DNA of 64,000 nucleotides. Origin: Bacteroidales bacterium. Lineage in GTDB: Bacteria; Bacteroidota; Bacteroidia; Bacteroidales; TTA-H9. Both the position numbers and the translations under genes were made by a program. The stretch lies in the NCBI GenBank assembly GCA_028689615.1, contig JAQVCV010000008.1:5843-69842 (forward strand), in the 5' to 3' direction. Of this stretch, positions 24,214 through 33,913 are shown one piece after another; the first letter of the stretch is position 1; each line of letters opens with the position of its first letter. Under the pieces are notes generated by a model. It saw nothing but the letters and a program-made list of their open reading frames with translations. It was not told the origin of the DNA and searched no databases.

Positions 24214-24827
24214 TAAACCAGGTATTTAAGCAGTACAAAACTGCCTACAAGCAAAACCGTGAATGCAATGGCAAGCCAGTTGAATTGTTTGTCGATGAAC
24301 CTGCGGATGGGATCGCCATATTTCCATATCAGCCAGGCAAACAGGAAGAAACGTGCACCTCTGCTGATTGTTGAAGCCAGTATCAGCATAGGGATGCTGA
24401 TGTGAAAAGCTCCAGCCGCGATAGTAAAAACTTTAAAAGGGATGGGGGTGAAACCGGCGGTGAAAACTACCCAAAAATCCCACTCCTCATAAAGCAATTT
24501 GGTGCTGGCAAACAATTCGTGGGTGAAACCAGGTATGTTGTTGAAGAACAGGTTGGCAAACGAACTAAACTGTCCGTCGGGGCTGTACCACGCGAAGTGG
24601 CCTATGCCGTAACCAAGCATGGCACCTGTTACCGAGCCAAGGGTACATACAGCCCCAAATTTGAAAGCCTTTTGTCTCGATCCCAAAACAAGGGCAATGA
24701 GCAGCGGATCGGGAGGAATGGGAAAGAAACTTGCTTCTGCAAAAGCTATGATAAACAAAGCCCACACTCCATAAGGGCTGTCGGCCCAATGAAGGACCCA
24801 GTCGTACAAGCGGCGAAAAATTTTCAT
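24213..24827 (-). CDS. YqaA/DedA-family membrane protein
   Basis: 204 residues, about five membrane segments. The signature FAEASFFPIPPDPLLIALV and the motif GFTPIPFKVFTIAAG (re-entrant loop with prolines and Gly) belong to the SNARE-associated/VTT superfamily, YqaA branch. These proteins are linked to lipid scrambling or membrane homeostasis, mostly by analogy with DedA. Translationally coupled to aroE. Confidence 0.82.
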   Translation of the reverse strand: MKIFRRLYDWVLHWADSPYGVWALFIIAFAEASFFPIPPDPLLIALVLGSRQKAFKFGAVCTLGSVTGAMLGYGIGHFAWYSPDGQFSSFANLFFNNIPGFTHELFASTKLLYEEWDFWVVFTAGFTPIPFKVFTIAAGAFHISIPMLILASTISRGARFFLFAWLIWKYGDPIRRFIDKQFNWLAIAFTVLLVGSFVLLKYLV

Positions 24828-24859
24828 CTTACTGGTTTAATAGGGGGTGTATTTCTTAG

Positions 24860-26275
24860 TTAGTTACTGTTCTTTTTGTGAACGTAGATATAGATTAGTT
24901 CCTGGTATTCAAATTTATAACGCAAGTGAGGCAAGGCTTCAAAAACCATTTGATACCCTTCGGGATCCGATTCCAGTCCTGCAATAAAGTGCGAATGAGC
25001 TTCATTTTTGCGGTCGAAGCGGGCATAGCTCACGGTCAAACGATAGTGAATGTTGGGATTTTGTGGTTGAAGGTTCAGTCCATGGAGGAGGGTTTTTATC
25101 GCTTCGTTGTAGTTTTCCATCTGGTCGTACAATTCAGCTAAATCAACCCATATCATGGTATTGTCGGGCGCAATCTCGCTCACCAGCAGGTATTCGGTTA
25201 AAGCCTGATCCAACTGGCCGTTTTTTCGAAGCAAATCGCCCATAAAGTAATGGTATTCGGGATTCTGGGGATCAGCGCTTATGGCATGGCTGATGAACTT
25301 GCTGGCCAGTCGGAAATTCCCCAATTGGTCGTGGGCCATTCCCAGCCCGATATAGGCGTCGGTTAATTGCCCCTCCGATTGAATGGCCTGCTCATAATAG
25401 GCAATGGCCTGATGGTAATCTTCTAGTTTTTCGTAGCATTCGCCTATGTAGTACAAAGTAAGAGCTTCCGGCTCTTCATGGTCGAAGGTTTCAAGGTATG
25501 TGGTAATGGCTTCCTTGTATAAATCCATGTTTGCCTGCGAGTTGGCTTTGTTAAAATAGGCCGAAGCAAAGGCGGGCTCAATCGCTATGCAGTAGTCGTA
25601 GGCCTCAACGGCTTTTTCGTAAAGCCCCATCGTGTTACAGGCAATTCCCAGGTTGAACCATCCATCGAGCGAATATGGATTCTCATTCAAAAACTCTTCA
25701 AAAAACGCTATGGCTTGTTCAGTCTGGTCGGTTAGTTCAAAACAAAAGGCCAGTTCGTTGAGGCAGTTTTCGTTTTCGGGATTTATTTCGAGTGCTTTTC
25801 GGAGGTATTGGATAGCCTGGCTGTAATGCCCTGTTTTCTCGTATTCCAAGGCAATGTTCAGATGGATTTCATCGTTGCCATTGTCGAGTGAGAGGGCTTT
25901 TTTGAACTCCACTATCGATTTGTCGAAAAGCTTCATTTTGCTGAAAATGGCTCCGCGTGTCATGTGAATCTCGGCATTCGACGACTCAATCTCTTCGATG
26001 CTGTCGAGAATGTCGAGTGCTCTGCGGGTCTTGTCGGTTGAAGCATACAACTGGGCTTTTTTCAATTGAAAGGTAACGCAAGCCGGATGCTGTCCAACTG
26101 CATGGCTGATTGCCAAATCGGTAAAAGCGTGGTTGTCGGTCTCAAGATAAAAATTGATTATGGTTTCAAATTCTTCAACATCAAAGAAATAGACTTTTCC
26201 TTGCTGTATCATCTCTTCGAATCGGATGACCAATTCTGTAGGATCCTGAATCTCGTCGTCAAAATCTTCGTCCAT
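24860..26275 (-). CDS. Tetratricopeptide-repeat protein
   Basis: 471 residues made almost wholly of TPR units (about 12), for example EIHLNIALEYEKTGHYSQAI and GWFNLGIACNTMGLYEKAVE. The N-terminus is acidic (DEDFDDEIQDP). No signal peptide or membrane segment, so cytosolic scaffold. Partner unknown. Probably first gene of the TPR-yqaA-aroE transcript; a minus-strand -7 box TAATTTTG is at 26296-26303, 21 bases upstream. Confidence 0.85.
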   Translation of the reverse strand: MDEDFDDEIQDPTELVIRFEEMIQQGKVYFFDVEEFETIINFYLETDNHAFTDLAISHAVGQHPACVTFQLKKAQLYASTDKTRRALDILDSIEEIESSNAEIHMTRGAIFSKMKLFDKSIVEFKKALSLDNGNDEIHLNIALEYEKTGHYSQAIQYLRKALEINPENENCLNELAFCFELTDQTEQAIAFFEEFLNENPYSLDGWFNLGIACNTMGLYEKAVEAYDYCIAIEPAFASAYFNKANSQANMDLYKEAITTYLETFDHEEPEALTLYYIGECYEKLEDYHQAIAYYEQAIQSEGQLTDAYIGLGMAHDQLGNFRLASKFISHAISADPQNPEYHYFMGDLLRKNGQLDQALTEYLLVSEIAPDNTMIWVDLAELYDQMENYNEAIKTLLHGLNLQPQNPNIHYRLTVSYARFDRKNEAHSHFIAGLESDPEGYQMVFEALPHLRYKFEYQELIYIYVHKKNSN

Positions 26276-26446
26276 GCAATTTTGTTTACAAAGTGCAAAA
26301 TTAATGCTTTTCTTGTAGCAGTTAACCTGTTGTTCGGTAACCGTTGGTTGGTAATGTTGATATGTTGTTTCGCTTCAGCGTTTGTCTGTCATCCTTTTGC
26401 TTGTGGCAGGCACCTCATTTTTCTGTCCTGTTTCTCTGAAAAATCA

Positions 26447-26454
26447 TACCTTTG
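26447..26454 (+). promoter_or_regulatory. -7 box TACCTTTG of the glmM-like gene
   Basis: Exact TAnnTTTG match 23 bases before the ATG at 26478. No consensus -33 box at the usual distance. Confidence 0.5.
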
Positions 26455-26477
26455 CAGCCATAATTAAGTAGGATGCT

Positions 26478-27875
26478 ATGACATTAATTCGCTCAATTTC
26501 AGGAATCAGGGGTACAATTGGCGGCATTCCCGGCCAAGGTCTTACGCCCGATGATGTTGTTCGCTATACAGCGGCTTTTGCAACTTTTTTGAAGGAACAA
26601 GCAGCTAAAAATCAGCTTGTAATGATTTTGGGTCGCGACGCCCGTATCTCTGGCGCAATGGTTAACAGGTTGGCAGCGGCTACTTTGGAGGCCATGGGTG
26701 TAACTGTGGTTGATATTGGACTCACTACCACGCCTACAGCCGAGATGGCAGTAACCCGTTACAATGCTGATGGGGGAATCATCCTGACAGCCAGTCATAA
26801 TCCCAAACAGTGGAACGCTCTTAAATTGTTGAACAACAAAGGAGAATTTATTTCTGCCGCCGATGGAGCCAGAGTGCTCTCCATTGCTGAAGAGGGGGCC
26901 TACCAGTATGCTGATGTTGACAAAATTGGTGCTTATACCACCGACGATACCATGCTTCAGTATCATATCGATCAAATACTTAGCCTTTCGTTGGTTGACC
27001 GCGAGGCTATTGCCGCTGCAGGCTTCAGAATAGCTGTTGATGCCGTCAATTCAACCGGTGGAACCGCTATTCCGGCCTTACTCCGTCAATTGGGGGTAAA
27101 TGAGGTAGTGGAGCTCAATTGCACTCCCGATGGTCATTTTGCTCACAATCCTGAACCACTTCCTGAAAATCTCAGGGAAATTTCGGAAACGGTGGTTAAG
27201 TCCAAGGCCCATTTGGGAATTGTGGTCGATCCTGATGTTGATCGTCTTGCTTTGGTTTGTGAAGATGGCGAAATGTTTGGTGAAGAATACACTCTGGTAG
27301 CTGTTGCAGATTACATTCTTTCAAAAACCGGAGGCAACACCGTAAGCAACCTTTCCTCAACCAGGGCTTTACAAATTGTTACACAAAAAGCTGGTTATCA
27401 GTATTCGGCCTCAGCAGTCGGGGAGGTGAACGTGGTTGAAATGATGAAAGCCACCGATGCTGTTATTGGAGGAGAAGGTAATGGCGGAATCATTTATCCG
27501 GCTTTGCATTACGGCAGAGATGCCCTCGTGGGTGTTGCCCTGTTTCTCACACATCTGGCCAAGAGTGGCAAAAAGTGCTCGATGTTGCGGCGTCAATACC
27601 CCGATTTTTTCATCTCAAAAAACAAAATAGAGCTGTTTGCAGGCATTAATACAGACACTATTTTGTTGAAAATGAAAGATAAATACAACCGCCAGCCCAT
27701 TAACGACGTGGATGGAGTACGGATTGACTTTGGTGATGAGTGGGTTCACTTGCGTAAATCGAATACTGAACCAATTATTCGAATTTATGCTGAAAGCGAC
27801 ACTTTGGGCAAAGCCGATCATCTGGCTTCGAAAATCATTGACGATATCAAAGAGATTGTTAAAGAATTGATGTAA
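26478..27875 (+). CDS. glmM: Phosphoglucosamine mutase-like phosphohexomutase
   Basis: 465 residues, alpha-D-phosphohexomutase superfamily. The phosphoserine loop is TASHNPKQWN (about residue 105), the metal loop DPDVDRLAL (about 253), the sugar loop GGEGNGGI (about 330), and the phosphate-binding loop RKSNTEPIIR near the end. GlmM converts glucosamine-6-phosphate to glucosamine-1-phosphate for cell-wall synthesis. Bacteroidota usually carry this GlmM-type enzyme, but phosphoglucomutase/phosphomannomutase activity cannot be excluded. The N-terminus SGIRGTIGG is typical. Confidence 0.85.
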   Translation: MTLIRSISGIRGTIGGIPGQGLTPDDVVRYTAAFATFLKEQAAKNQLVMILGRDARISGAMVNRLAAATLEAMGVTVVDIGLTTTPTAEMAVTRYNADGGIILTASHNPKQWNALKLLNNKGEFISAADGARVLSIAEEGAYQYADVDKIGAYTTDDTMLQYHIDQILSLSLVDREAIAAAGFRIAVDAVNSTGGTAIPALLRQLGVNEVVELNCTPDGHFAHNPEPLPENLREISETVVKSKAHLGIVVDPDVDRLALVCEDGEMFGEEYTLVAVADYILSKTGGNTVSNLSSTRALQIVTQKAGYQYSASAVGEVNVVEMMKATDAVIGGEGNGGIIYPALHYGRDALVGVALFLTHLAKSGKKCSMLRRQYPDFFISKNKIELFAGINTDTILLKMKDKYNRQPINDVDGVRIDFGDEWVHLRKSNTEPIIRIYAESDTLGKADHLASKIIDDIKEIVKELM

Positions 27876-28017
27876 TAGTCTTTAAGACTTGAAATGACTT
27901 TTCGGGTCTGTTGCTGTTTTTGGTCGTATTCTTCTTTTTTGCATTTGTTGCGGCATCATTGGTTTCGCGATGTTTGTGTATTTCGTTGAAAAAAGTAACT
28001 TCGTTGCTTGAATTTTA

Positions 28018-28266
28018 ATGCATGATTTTATGCCTCTGAAAAGAACCAAAAAGAAGAAAAAAGGGCAGCGCCGTTTGAAAAGCAAGACTATAACTATCAA
28101 GTTGACTGGCCTTCAGATGTTGGCTCTTCAAAACTATTGCCGTTTGCATCAAACCACGCCTAACCGGGTGATCAAGGGGAGGCTGGCTCCTTTTTTCAGC
28201 GAGAAATTCCGAAAGGTTTCTGAAGAGAGGTTCGTGACGCCCAACCAACTCGATCTGTTCTCCTGA
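28018..28266 (+). CDS. Small basic protein of unknown function
   Basis: 82 residues, very basic at the N-terminus (KRTKKKKKGQRRLKSK), then a strand ITIKLTGLQ and a helix MLALQNYCRLHQTTPNRVIKGRL, which is reminiscent of a ribbon-helix-helix DNA-binding fold but without a firm match. Ends in PNQLDLFS. A second start at 28030 is possible. It stands alone between glmM and a minus-strand SRPBCC gene. Gene-like, but I do not recognise the family. Confidence 0.6.
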   Translation: MHDFMPLKRTKKKKKGQRRLKSKTITIKLTGLQMLALQNYCRLHQTTPNRVIKGRLAPFFSEKFRKVSEERFVTPNQLDLFS

Positions 28267-28428
28267 TCACAACCTCCTTGGAATTGAGACGTGTTTGTTT
28301 CGGCCTGTTTTTTATACTGAGAGTGCTGCGTCAGGTAGCCCTATGAATAATCCATTCACAGTCTTTTGGGGTTTTTGATGGTTTTGTTCGCGCTTTGTTT
28401 GGTGTATTCCCGTCTCTGATGCCGGGTT

Positions 28429-28878
28429 TCACAGTATTTTGGCAAGGGTTTTTTCCCGATGCCTGAAAATATTGGAAACCATACGGTTGACGAATAGTTG
28501 CTGGGCCAAAGTACCAAGAATTCCATATCCAGCTTTATAGGTCACCAGATCAGTCATCTCGGTTCCATTTCTGGTTTCTTTAAAATGGTGTTGGTGGTGC
28601 CAGATTTTGTAAGGCCCCGACAACTGTACATCGATAAAATAGCGCAGAGGCTCCACATGGGTTATTTCTGTGATCCAGGTAATTGGAATGCCAGCAACAG
28701 GGCTAATTTTGTATTTGATAATGCATCCTGGATATACGTTTTCTGCGGCATCGTTGAAAAGTATCCTGAAATCGAGATATGATGGGGTGATTTTGGCTAA
28801 ATTGACCGGGTTGCTAAAGAAATTCCAGGCTTCAGCGAGTCCGATTGGCAAGGTTTGTTGATAGACTAAACGGGGCAT
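28429..28878 (-). CDS. SRPBCC-superfamily (START-like) protein
   Basis: 149 residues of the Bet v1/START-like helix-grip fold: N-terminal LPIGLAEAWNFFSNPVNLAKITP, central strands WITEITHVEPLRYFIDVQLSGPYKIWHHQHHF, and a long C-terminal helix. It is close to the ligand-binding SRPBCC group (COG4276), often found with photolyase or NAD-dependent epimerase genes, neither of which is here. Likely binds a hydrophobic ligand. Confidence 0.75.
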   Translation of the reverse strand: MPRLVYQQTLPIGLAEAWNFFSNPVNLAKITPSYLDFRILFNDAAENVYPGCIIKYKISPVAGIPITWITEITHVEPLRYFIDVQLSGPYKIWHHQHHFKETRNGTEMTDLVTYKAGYGILGTLAQQLFVNRMVSNIFRHREKTLAKIL

Positions 28879-29030
28879 GGTATATATTTTATTTAGTTAG
28901 AAAAACTTGAAAAACATCTAATTAGGCCACTGGTTCAGCAGCAGAGGCTTTCATTTCAACATCGGGTTAGGCAGAATTGTTTATTTTTGAAAAGTCTATG
29001 AGTTACTAACCTATTCAATCTATCTATTTT

Positions 29031-31418
29031 ATGGTCAAAATGTTACGATTTTTCGTTACCGTATTGGCTGGCTTAATGGTTTCGCTAACCGGTTATAGTC
29101 AGGCACGTGTTCAACTTATTCACAACTCACCCGACACCGCCAACCGCTATGTTGACGTGTGGATTGGTTCCAGCAAGGTTTTCAATAATTTAGAGTTTCG
29201 TACCTCTACTTCATTCGTGGATGTACCGGCAGGAAATCAGATATCGATTGTTCTTACCGATTCGTCCTCAACCAATCCGGCCAATCCTTTGGCCATCTAC
29301 CGTCGTACTTTTGAAAGCGGACACAAATATATCCTTGTTATAAATGGGATGGTTGATCCCACGGGTTATAATCCATACTTTGAATTGGGGATTACCGCCT
29401 TTGATCTGGCTCGTGAGCAAGCGTCGAATCCGTCTAAAACCGATTTGCTTTTTTTGCAGGGAGTGACCGATTTGCCCGAGGTGGATGTGGTGGAAGCTAA
29501 TCTTGGTTTGATCAGCAACAACCAGAATTATCTTGATTTTGACGGTTATTTTGGTTTCAATCCAGCCGACTTGATTCTCTTTGTCAAAGACAATGCTTCG
29601 CAAAGTACCCTATATAGCTACGAACTTCCATTGGTTTCGTTGGGTTTACAAGGTCAGGCTGGTGTGGTTGTTATGTCGGGTTTTGTTGATCCTGCAACCA
29701 ATAGCTTGGGCAAACCTTTTGGGTTGTTTCTTGCGTTGCCCAACGGTGGTGATTTTATCCAACTGCCGGTTTACAGCGAACCAACCGCACCTCTTCAGTT
29801 TGTTCACAACAGTCCCAATCCGGAAGCCGATTCGCTCGATATTTGGATCGACGGTCGTTTGGCCGTCAACAACATGAAGTTTCGCACTGCCACTGCATTC
29901 AACACCCAACCGGCGGGCCGTAACATCACCATCGCGGTATGTTCTCCTAATTCATTGAATCCTAACGATCCCATTGTTTCGGTTGAGGTTGTCCTCACAG
30001 AGAATGTACCTTATCAGGTTGTATTGAACGGCATGACATCGCCTGCAGGCTACAATCCTCCTACACCTGCGGCTTTACATATTTTCTCACCCGCCAGGGT
30101 TGGAGCCCAGGTAACCGGCAATACCGATTTGCTTTTTACCAACGGATCAACCGATTTTGGGGTGATGAAAGTAAATGAGATTGCTTCTTCACTTGGTACT
30201 CTGGCATCGAATCTGTCGTTTGGAGCTTTTGAAGGCTATAAAGAGGTGTTGAATGCCAATTATGCTTTTGAGGTCAGAAACAGCTATGATGAATCGGTAG
30301 CAGTTTATGAAGCCGCTCTCGCAAATCAGGGTTTGGTTAACCAGTCATCTACTGTGCTTGCCTCTGGTTTTATCAACAAACCAGCCAACAACAACGGCCC
30401 TGCTTTCGGGTTGTTCCTCGTGCCTCAAAATGGTGGTGGTCTCTTTTCGCTTCCTCCTTACACACCTCCCACTTTTGCTGAGTTTCAGTTCGTACACAAT
30501 TCTGCTGATAAAGCCTTTGATAGCGTGGATGTTTGGGTTAATAGCGAGAAAAAAATAGCGGGACTCGCCTTTAGAAGCGCCTCGGCACTCATGCAGGTTC
30601 AGGCCGGTAATCAAGTTGTTGTTGCTGTAAAACCATTTGGTTCAACTTCTCCCGACAGTCCTCTCGCATCACAAACATTTACACCTGAAAGTGGAAAGAA
30701 ATATGGTTTCTTCATTCAAGGTATTAAAAGCAGTACGGGGTATTCTCCTGCTCCTCCATTTGAGTTGTTGAAGATTGATAATATGAAGGTTAATTCCACT
30801 TCCGGTGGTGTGTGCGATGTGATGGTGCTTCACCAGTCAACCGATGCCCCCTCGCCGGCCGATTTTATTGAGCTAAACAGCGTTTGGCTGCTGGGCATGA
30901 CTTATGGTCAGCATTCTAACTACATGCAAAAAACCGTCTTTGACTTTAGCATTGGATTTCGCCATCCCGATTCTGCCAATCCTTACAAATACTACTTCCT
31001 GCCTGTGGATGAACTTGGTTTGGCAGGGAAAGCATTTTATGTGGTTACTTCGGGGTTTTTCAATACCACGGCCAACAGCAACGGTGAACCATTCGGTTTG
31101 TGGGCTGTGGTTCCAACCGGAGGCAAAATGGTGGAATTGTCTGATGTGACTGGTGTTGATGATGTTAACAATTCATTAGATATGGCGGTTTACCCAAATC
31201 CAGCGCGCCAGGTCATCCACGTTGTTTCAAATTCTAATGCACGCATTGCATCTGTCGAATTTGTTAATCTTGCAGGTCAGTTGGTCAAGAAGCAACCAGT
31301 TGGATTTGTGTCGTCTTCAACTCATGTTGATGTTTCCGATTTGCAGAGAGGCATGTACCTGATGAAGATTTACACTCAAAATTCGGCAGTTGTCCGAATG
31401 ATTGAAATTGTGCGGTAA
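29031..31418 (+). CDS. Secreted DUF4397 repeat protein with T9SS sorting domain
   Basis: 795 residues. Signal peptide at 1-25. Three long repeats of about 230 residues begin with RVQLIHNSPDTANRYVDVWI, LQFVHNSPNPEADSLDIWI and FQFVHNSADKAFDSVDVWV; each contains a DUF4397 domain and a second, shorter related half (TDLLFLQGVTDLPEVDVVE type) followed by a conserved GxPFGLFLxxPxGG turn. The C-terminal about 75 residues are a T9SS type A sorting domain (VYPNPARQVIHVVS, GMYLMKIYTQ). Exported to the cell surface; ligand unknown. An ATG at 29040 is an alternative start. A strong bidirectional terminator follows. Confidence 0.88.
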   Translation: MVKMLRFFVTVLAGLMVSLTGYSQARVQLIHNSPDTANRYVDVWIGSSKVFNNLEFRTSTSFVDVPAGNQISIVLTDSSSTNPANPLAIYRRTFESGHKYILVINGMVDPTGYNPYFELGITAFDLAREQASNPSKTDLLFLQGVTDLPEVDVVEANLGLISNNQNYLDFDGYFGFNPADLILFVKDNASQSTLYSYELPLVSLGLQGQAGVVVMSGFVDPATNSLGKPFGLFLALPNGGDFIQLPVYSEPTAPLQFVHNSPNPEADSLDIWIDGRLAVNNMKFRTATAFNTQPAGRNITIAVCSPNSLNPNDPIVSVEVVLTENVPYQVVLNGMTSPAGYNPPTPAALHIFSPARVGAQVTGNTDLLFTNGSTDFGVMKVNEIASSLGTLASNLSFGAFEGYKEVLNANYAFEVRNSYDESVAVYEAALANQGLVNQSSTVLASGFINKPANNNGPAFGLFLVPQNGGGLFSLPPYTPPTFAEFQFVHNSADKAFDSVDVWVNSEKKIAGLAFRSASALMQVQAGNQVVVAVKPFGSTSPDSPLASQTFTPESGKKYGFFIQGIKSSTGYSPAPPFELLKIDNMKVNSTSGGVCDVMVLHQSTDAPSPADFIELNSVWLLGMTYGQHSNYMQKTVFDFSIGFRHPDSANPYKYYFLPVDELGLAGKAFYVVTSGFFNTTANSNGEPFGLWAVVPTGGKMVELSDVTGVDDVNNSLDMAVYPNPARQVIHVVSNSNARIASVEFVNLAGQLVKKQPVGFVSSSTHVDVSDLQRGMYLMKIYTQNSAVVRMIEIVR

Positions 31419-31433
31419 ACAATCTGTTTCCTG

Positions 31434-31483
31434 AAAAAAATGCACGGGATCGTCGATATTGGCCGATCCCGTGCATTTTTTTT
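31434..31483. terminator. Bidirectional intrinsic terminator
   Basis: A perfect 12-bp GC-rich stem, TGCACGGGATCG (31441-31452) with CGATCCCGTGCA (31464-31475), is flanked by seven A and eight T residues. It serves the DUF4397 gene on the plus strand and the minus-strand gene 31505-32122. Confidence 0.93.
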
Positions 31484-31504
31484 CTGCTTTTGTTGTTGTT
31501 TTGG

Positions 31505-32122
31505 TCAGGTCAAGGCATTTATTTCAACTCTTAATGCGTTGATGGCTTGTTCGTTGCTGCTTACCCGGACCTTATTTACTGCTTCAATAATCTTCACCAT
31601 CAGTTGGGTTGAATGTTCTTCAGGACCCACTTCGGCAGCCGCTTCTTTTATCAGAGCCAGAGCTTCTTCTCTGGCTGCTTTAATCAGGTTCCATGTTTCT
31701 TGAGAGATAAAAAGTTGCTGGGTGATGTTGTGTTCAAATTCATCGCGGATAGTTCGGATCATTTCCAACTGAAGTTGTGCCGTGGTGAAGTTTTGGTCGC
31801 TCAATCGCATCATCACCGCCGTGAGGTTTATCCGTTCAAGCATCAGGGTGAGCCGTTCGCAGGCCTGAAGCTTCAGGGGAAGGAGGGTTCGGCGGTTTTC
31901 GGTTTTAGCTGTTTCTTCGGTTTTTTTTGTCTCATTTTCGAGCCATGCCTTAAGCAGGTTGGCTGTCTGGAGGGCTACGCGGGCGTTGGCTTCCAACGCT
32001 GGATTGGGTTTCGACCAGTGTTCGGCCAAACGTTGGGTTACCAGATGGACTATCCAGATGGATGAGGCCAGCACCATGATGGCTGGCACTACGAGAATGA
32101 TTATCAGAAAGGTAGTTGACAT
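31505..32122 (-). CDS. Single-pass membrane protein of unknown function
   Basis: 205 residues. One N-terminal membrane helix (residues 4-28, FLIIILVVPAIMVLASSIWI) with the rest as a cytoplasmic, mostly helical, charged domain (EEHSTQLMVKIIEAVNKVRV). This layout occurs in many Bacteroidota as an uncharacterised family. It follows the transketolase C-half gene by four bases, so it is the last gene of the transketolase operon. Confidence 0.7.
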   Translation of the reverse strand: MSTTFLIIILVVPAIMVLASSIWIVHLVTQRLAEHWSKPNPALEANARVALQTANLLKAWLENETKKTEETAKTENRRTLLPLKLQACERLTLMLERINLTAVMMRLSDQNFTTAQLQLEMIRTIRDEFEHNITQQLFISQETWNLIKAAREEALALIKEAAAEVGPEEHSTQLMVKIIEAVNKVRVSSNEQAINALRVEINALT

Positions 32123-32126
32123 AGCT

Positions 32127-33077
32127 TTATTTTTTGAGTTTGATTAATTCTATTGCTTTGTGAAAAATATTTTGTGCCGTGAGGCCGTATTTTTCCATCA
32201 ACTCGCGTGGCTGTCCCGATTCTCCGAAGCGGTCGGGCATTCCAACGAAGGCCATCGGTACCGGTTGATTTCTGACTACAACATCGGCTACGGCACTTCC
32301 CAGACCACCGGTTATTTGGTGTTCTTCGGCGGTAACAATCAGCCCTGTTTCGCGGGCCGCGGTCTGGATGATCTCTTCGTCGATGGGCTTAATGGTGTGG
32401 AGGTTGATGACACGTGCCTTGATGCCCTGTTGTTCCAGCTTCTCAGCAGCCAGCAACGCTTCCCAAACCAGATGGCCGGTTGCGATCAGTGAAACGTCGC
32501 TTCCTTCGCGGAGTAATTGCCCTTTGCCTATTTTGAAGTCCTGGTCAAGAAGGGTGAAATCGGGAACGGGTTCCCGTCCGAAACGGATGTACACAGGCCC
32601 GCTGTTAAGTTCGATGGCGGCCACGGTAGCCAGGTGGGTCTGCGTGGCGTCGCAGGGTGAAATCACTGTCATGTTGGGCATTACCCGCATCACGGCGAGA
32701 TCCTCAAGTGCCTGATGTGTTGCTCCGTCGGGGCCAACACTGATCCCGGCATGGGCTCCCCCTATGATCACGTGAAGGTTGTTGTAGCACAAGGAAATCC
32801 GAATGTGGTCGGCTGAGCGTAATGCGGCGAAAACACCGTAGGTGCTGAATACAGGTATTTTGCCGGCCAGCGCCATCCCTGCTGCTACCCCGATGCAGTT
32901 TTGTTCGGCGATACCCATCGAGAAAAACCTTGTGGGAAAGGTGTTTGCAAACAAATTCATGCCTGTTGAGGTTGTGATGTCGGCGCCCAGTCCAACCACT
33001 TCGCGATATTTCTGTGCAGCTTCGAGCAAGCCTTCGCCGAAGCCGGTTTTTCCTGCTTTGAGTGTTACATTCTTCAC
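32127..33077 (-). CDS. Transketolase, C-terminal half
   Basis: 316 residues: pyrimidine-binding domain (GIAEQNCIGVAAGMALAGK, with catalytic Glu) and C-terminal domain (VSLIATGHLVWEALLAAEKL). It pairs with the product of the adjacent gene to make a complete ThDP-dependent transketolase of the pentose phosphate pathway. The split form is common in anaerobes and Bacteroidota. The start overlaps the N-half stop by four bases. Confidence 0.9.
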   Translation of the reverse strand: MKNVTLKAGKTGFGEGLLEAAQKYREVVGLGADITTSTGMNLFANTFPTRFFSMGIAEQNCIGVAAGMALAGKIPVFSTYGVFAALRSADHIRISLCYNNLHVIIGGAHAGISVGPDGATHQALEDLAVMRVMPNMTVISPCDATQTHLATVAAIELNSGPVYIRFGREPVPDFTLLDQDFKIGKGQLLREGSDVSLIATGHLVWEALLAAEKLEQQGIKARVINLHTIKPIDEEIIQTAARETGLIVTAEEHQITGGLGSAVADVVVRNQPVPMAFVGMPDRFGESGQPRELMEKYGLTAQNIFHKAIELIKLKK

Positions 33078-33904
33078 GGTTGGGTATGGTTTAGTTCATG
33101 AATAAAAGCGATGGCTTCATCGGCCGATGGTCCCCTGCCGTGCCATCGGTAATCGTTTTCAATGGCCTTGATCCCTTTGCCCATGACGGTTTTGGCAACA
33201 ATTACGGTGGGTTTGTCTTTGACCCGAAGAGGGGCCGAGGTAGCCAGCAGGATTTGTTCCACGTCGTTGCCATCGCATTCTACTATGTTCCAGCCAAAGG
33301 CACTCCATTTTCGGGCCAGTGGTTCGAGGCTCATCACCTGTTCGGTGGGGCCGTCAATCTGAAGATGGTTCCGATCGACAATCACGGTGAGGTTGTCGAG
33401 TTTGTGGTGTGAGGCTGCCATGGCGGCTTCCCACACCGATCCTTCCTGCAGCTCGCCATCGCCGCAAATGCACCAGGTGTGCCAGCTTTTATGATCGAGA
33501 CGGGCGGCCATGGCCAACCCAACGGCCACCGAGATGCCCTGCCCAAGCGACCCTGCCGAAAGTTCGATGCCAGGCAAACCGTGGTCGCGACCCGGATGAC
33601 CCTGCAACCTGCTGCCGAGTTTCCTGAGGGTGAGTAGCTCATCAGGTTCGAAATACCCGCTTAGTGCCAGCGCGGCGTATAGCACGGGGGCCACATGGCC
33701 AATACTGAGAATCAAACGGTCGCGATCTTCCCACCGTGGATTGCCGGGTTGATGCCTTAGCCGTCTGAAATAGAGGGCAGCCATCACATCGGCCAGCCCC
33801 AGGGAGCCTCCCAGATGCCCCGAGCCTGCCTCAGCCAGACTGCGGATTACCCATTGGCGAATCTCCAGCGCTTTTTGTTCTATCTGTTCTGTGGTGAGGT
33901 TCAT
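33074..33904 (-). CDS. Transketolase, N-terminal half
   Basis: 276 residues, the thiamine-diphosphate domain: GHLGGSLGLADVMAALYF, DRDRLILSIGHVAPVLYA, and the ThDP motif GDGELQEGSVWEAA ... DRN. Works with the C-half encoded next; four-base ATGA overlap gives translational coupling. A typical member of this class, about 270-280 residues. Confidence 0.92.
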   Translation of the reverse strand: MNLTTEQIEQKALEIRQWVIRSLAEAGSGHLGGSLGLADVMAALYFRRLRHQPGNPRWEDRDRLILSIGHVAPVLYAALALSGYFEPDELLTLRKLGSRLQGHPGRDHGLPGIELSAGSLGQGISVAVGLAMAARLDHKSWHTWCICGDGELQEGSVWEAAMAASHHKLDNLTVIVDRNHLQIDGPTEQVMSLEPLARKWSAFGWNIVECDGNDVEQILLATSAPLRVKDKPTVIVAKTVMGKGIKAIENDYRWHGRGPSADEAIAFIHELNHTQP

Positions 33905-33913
33905 CGTTGTTGG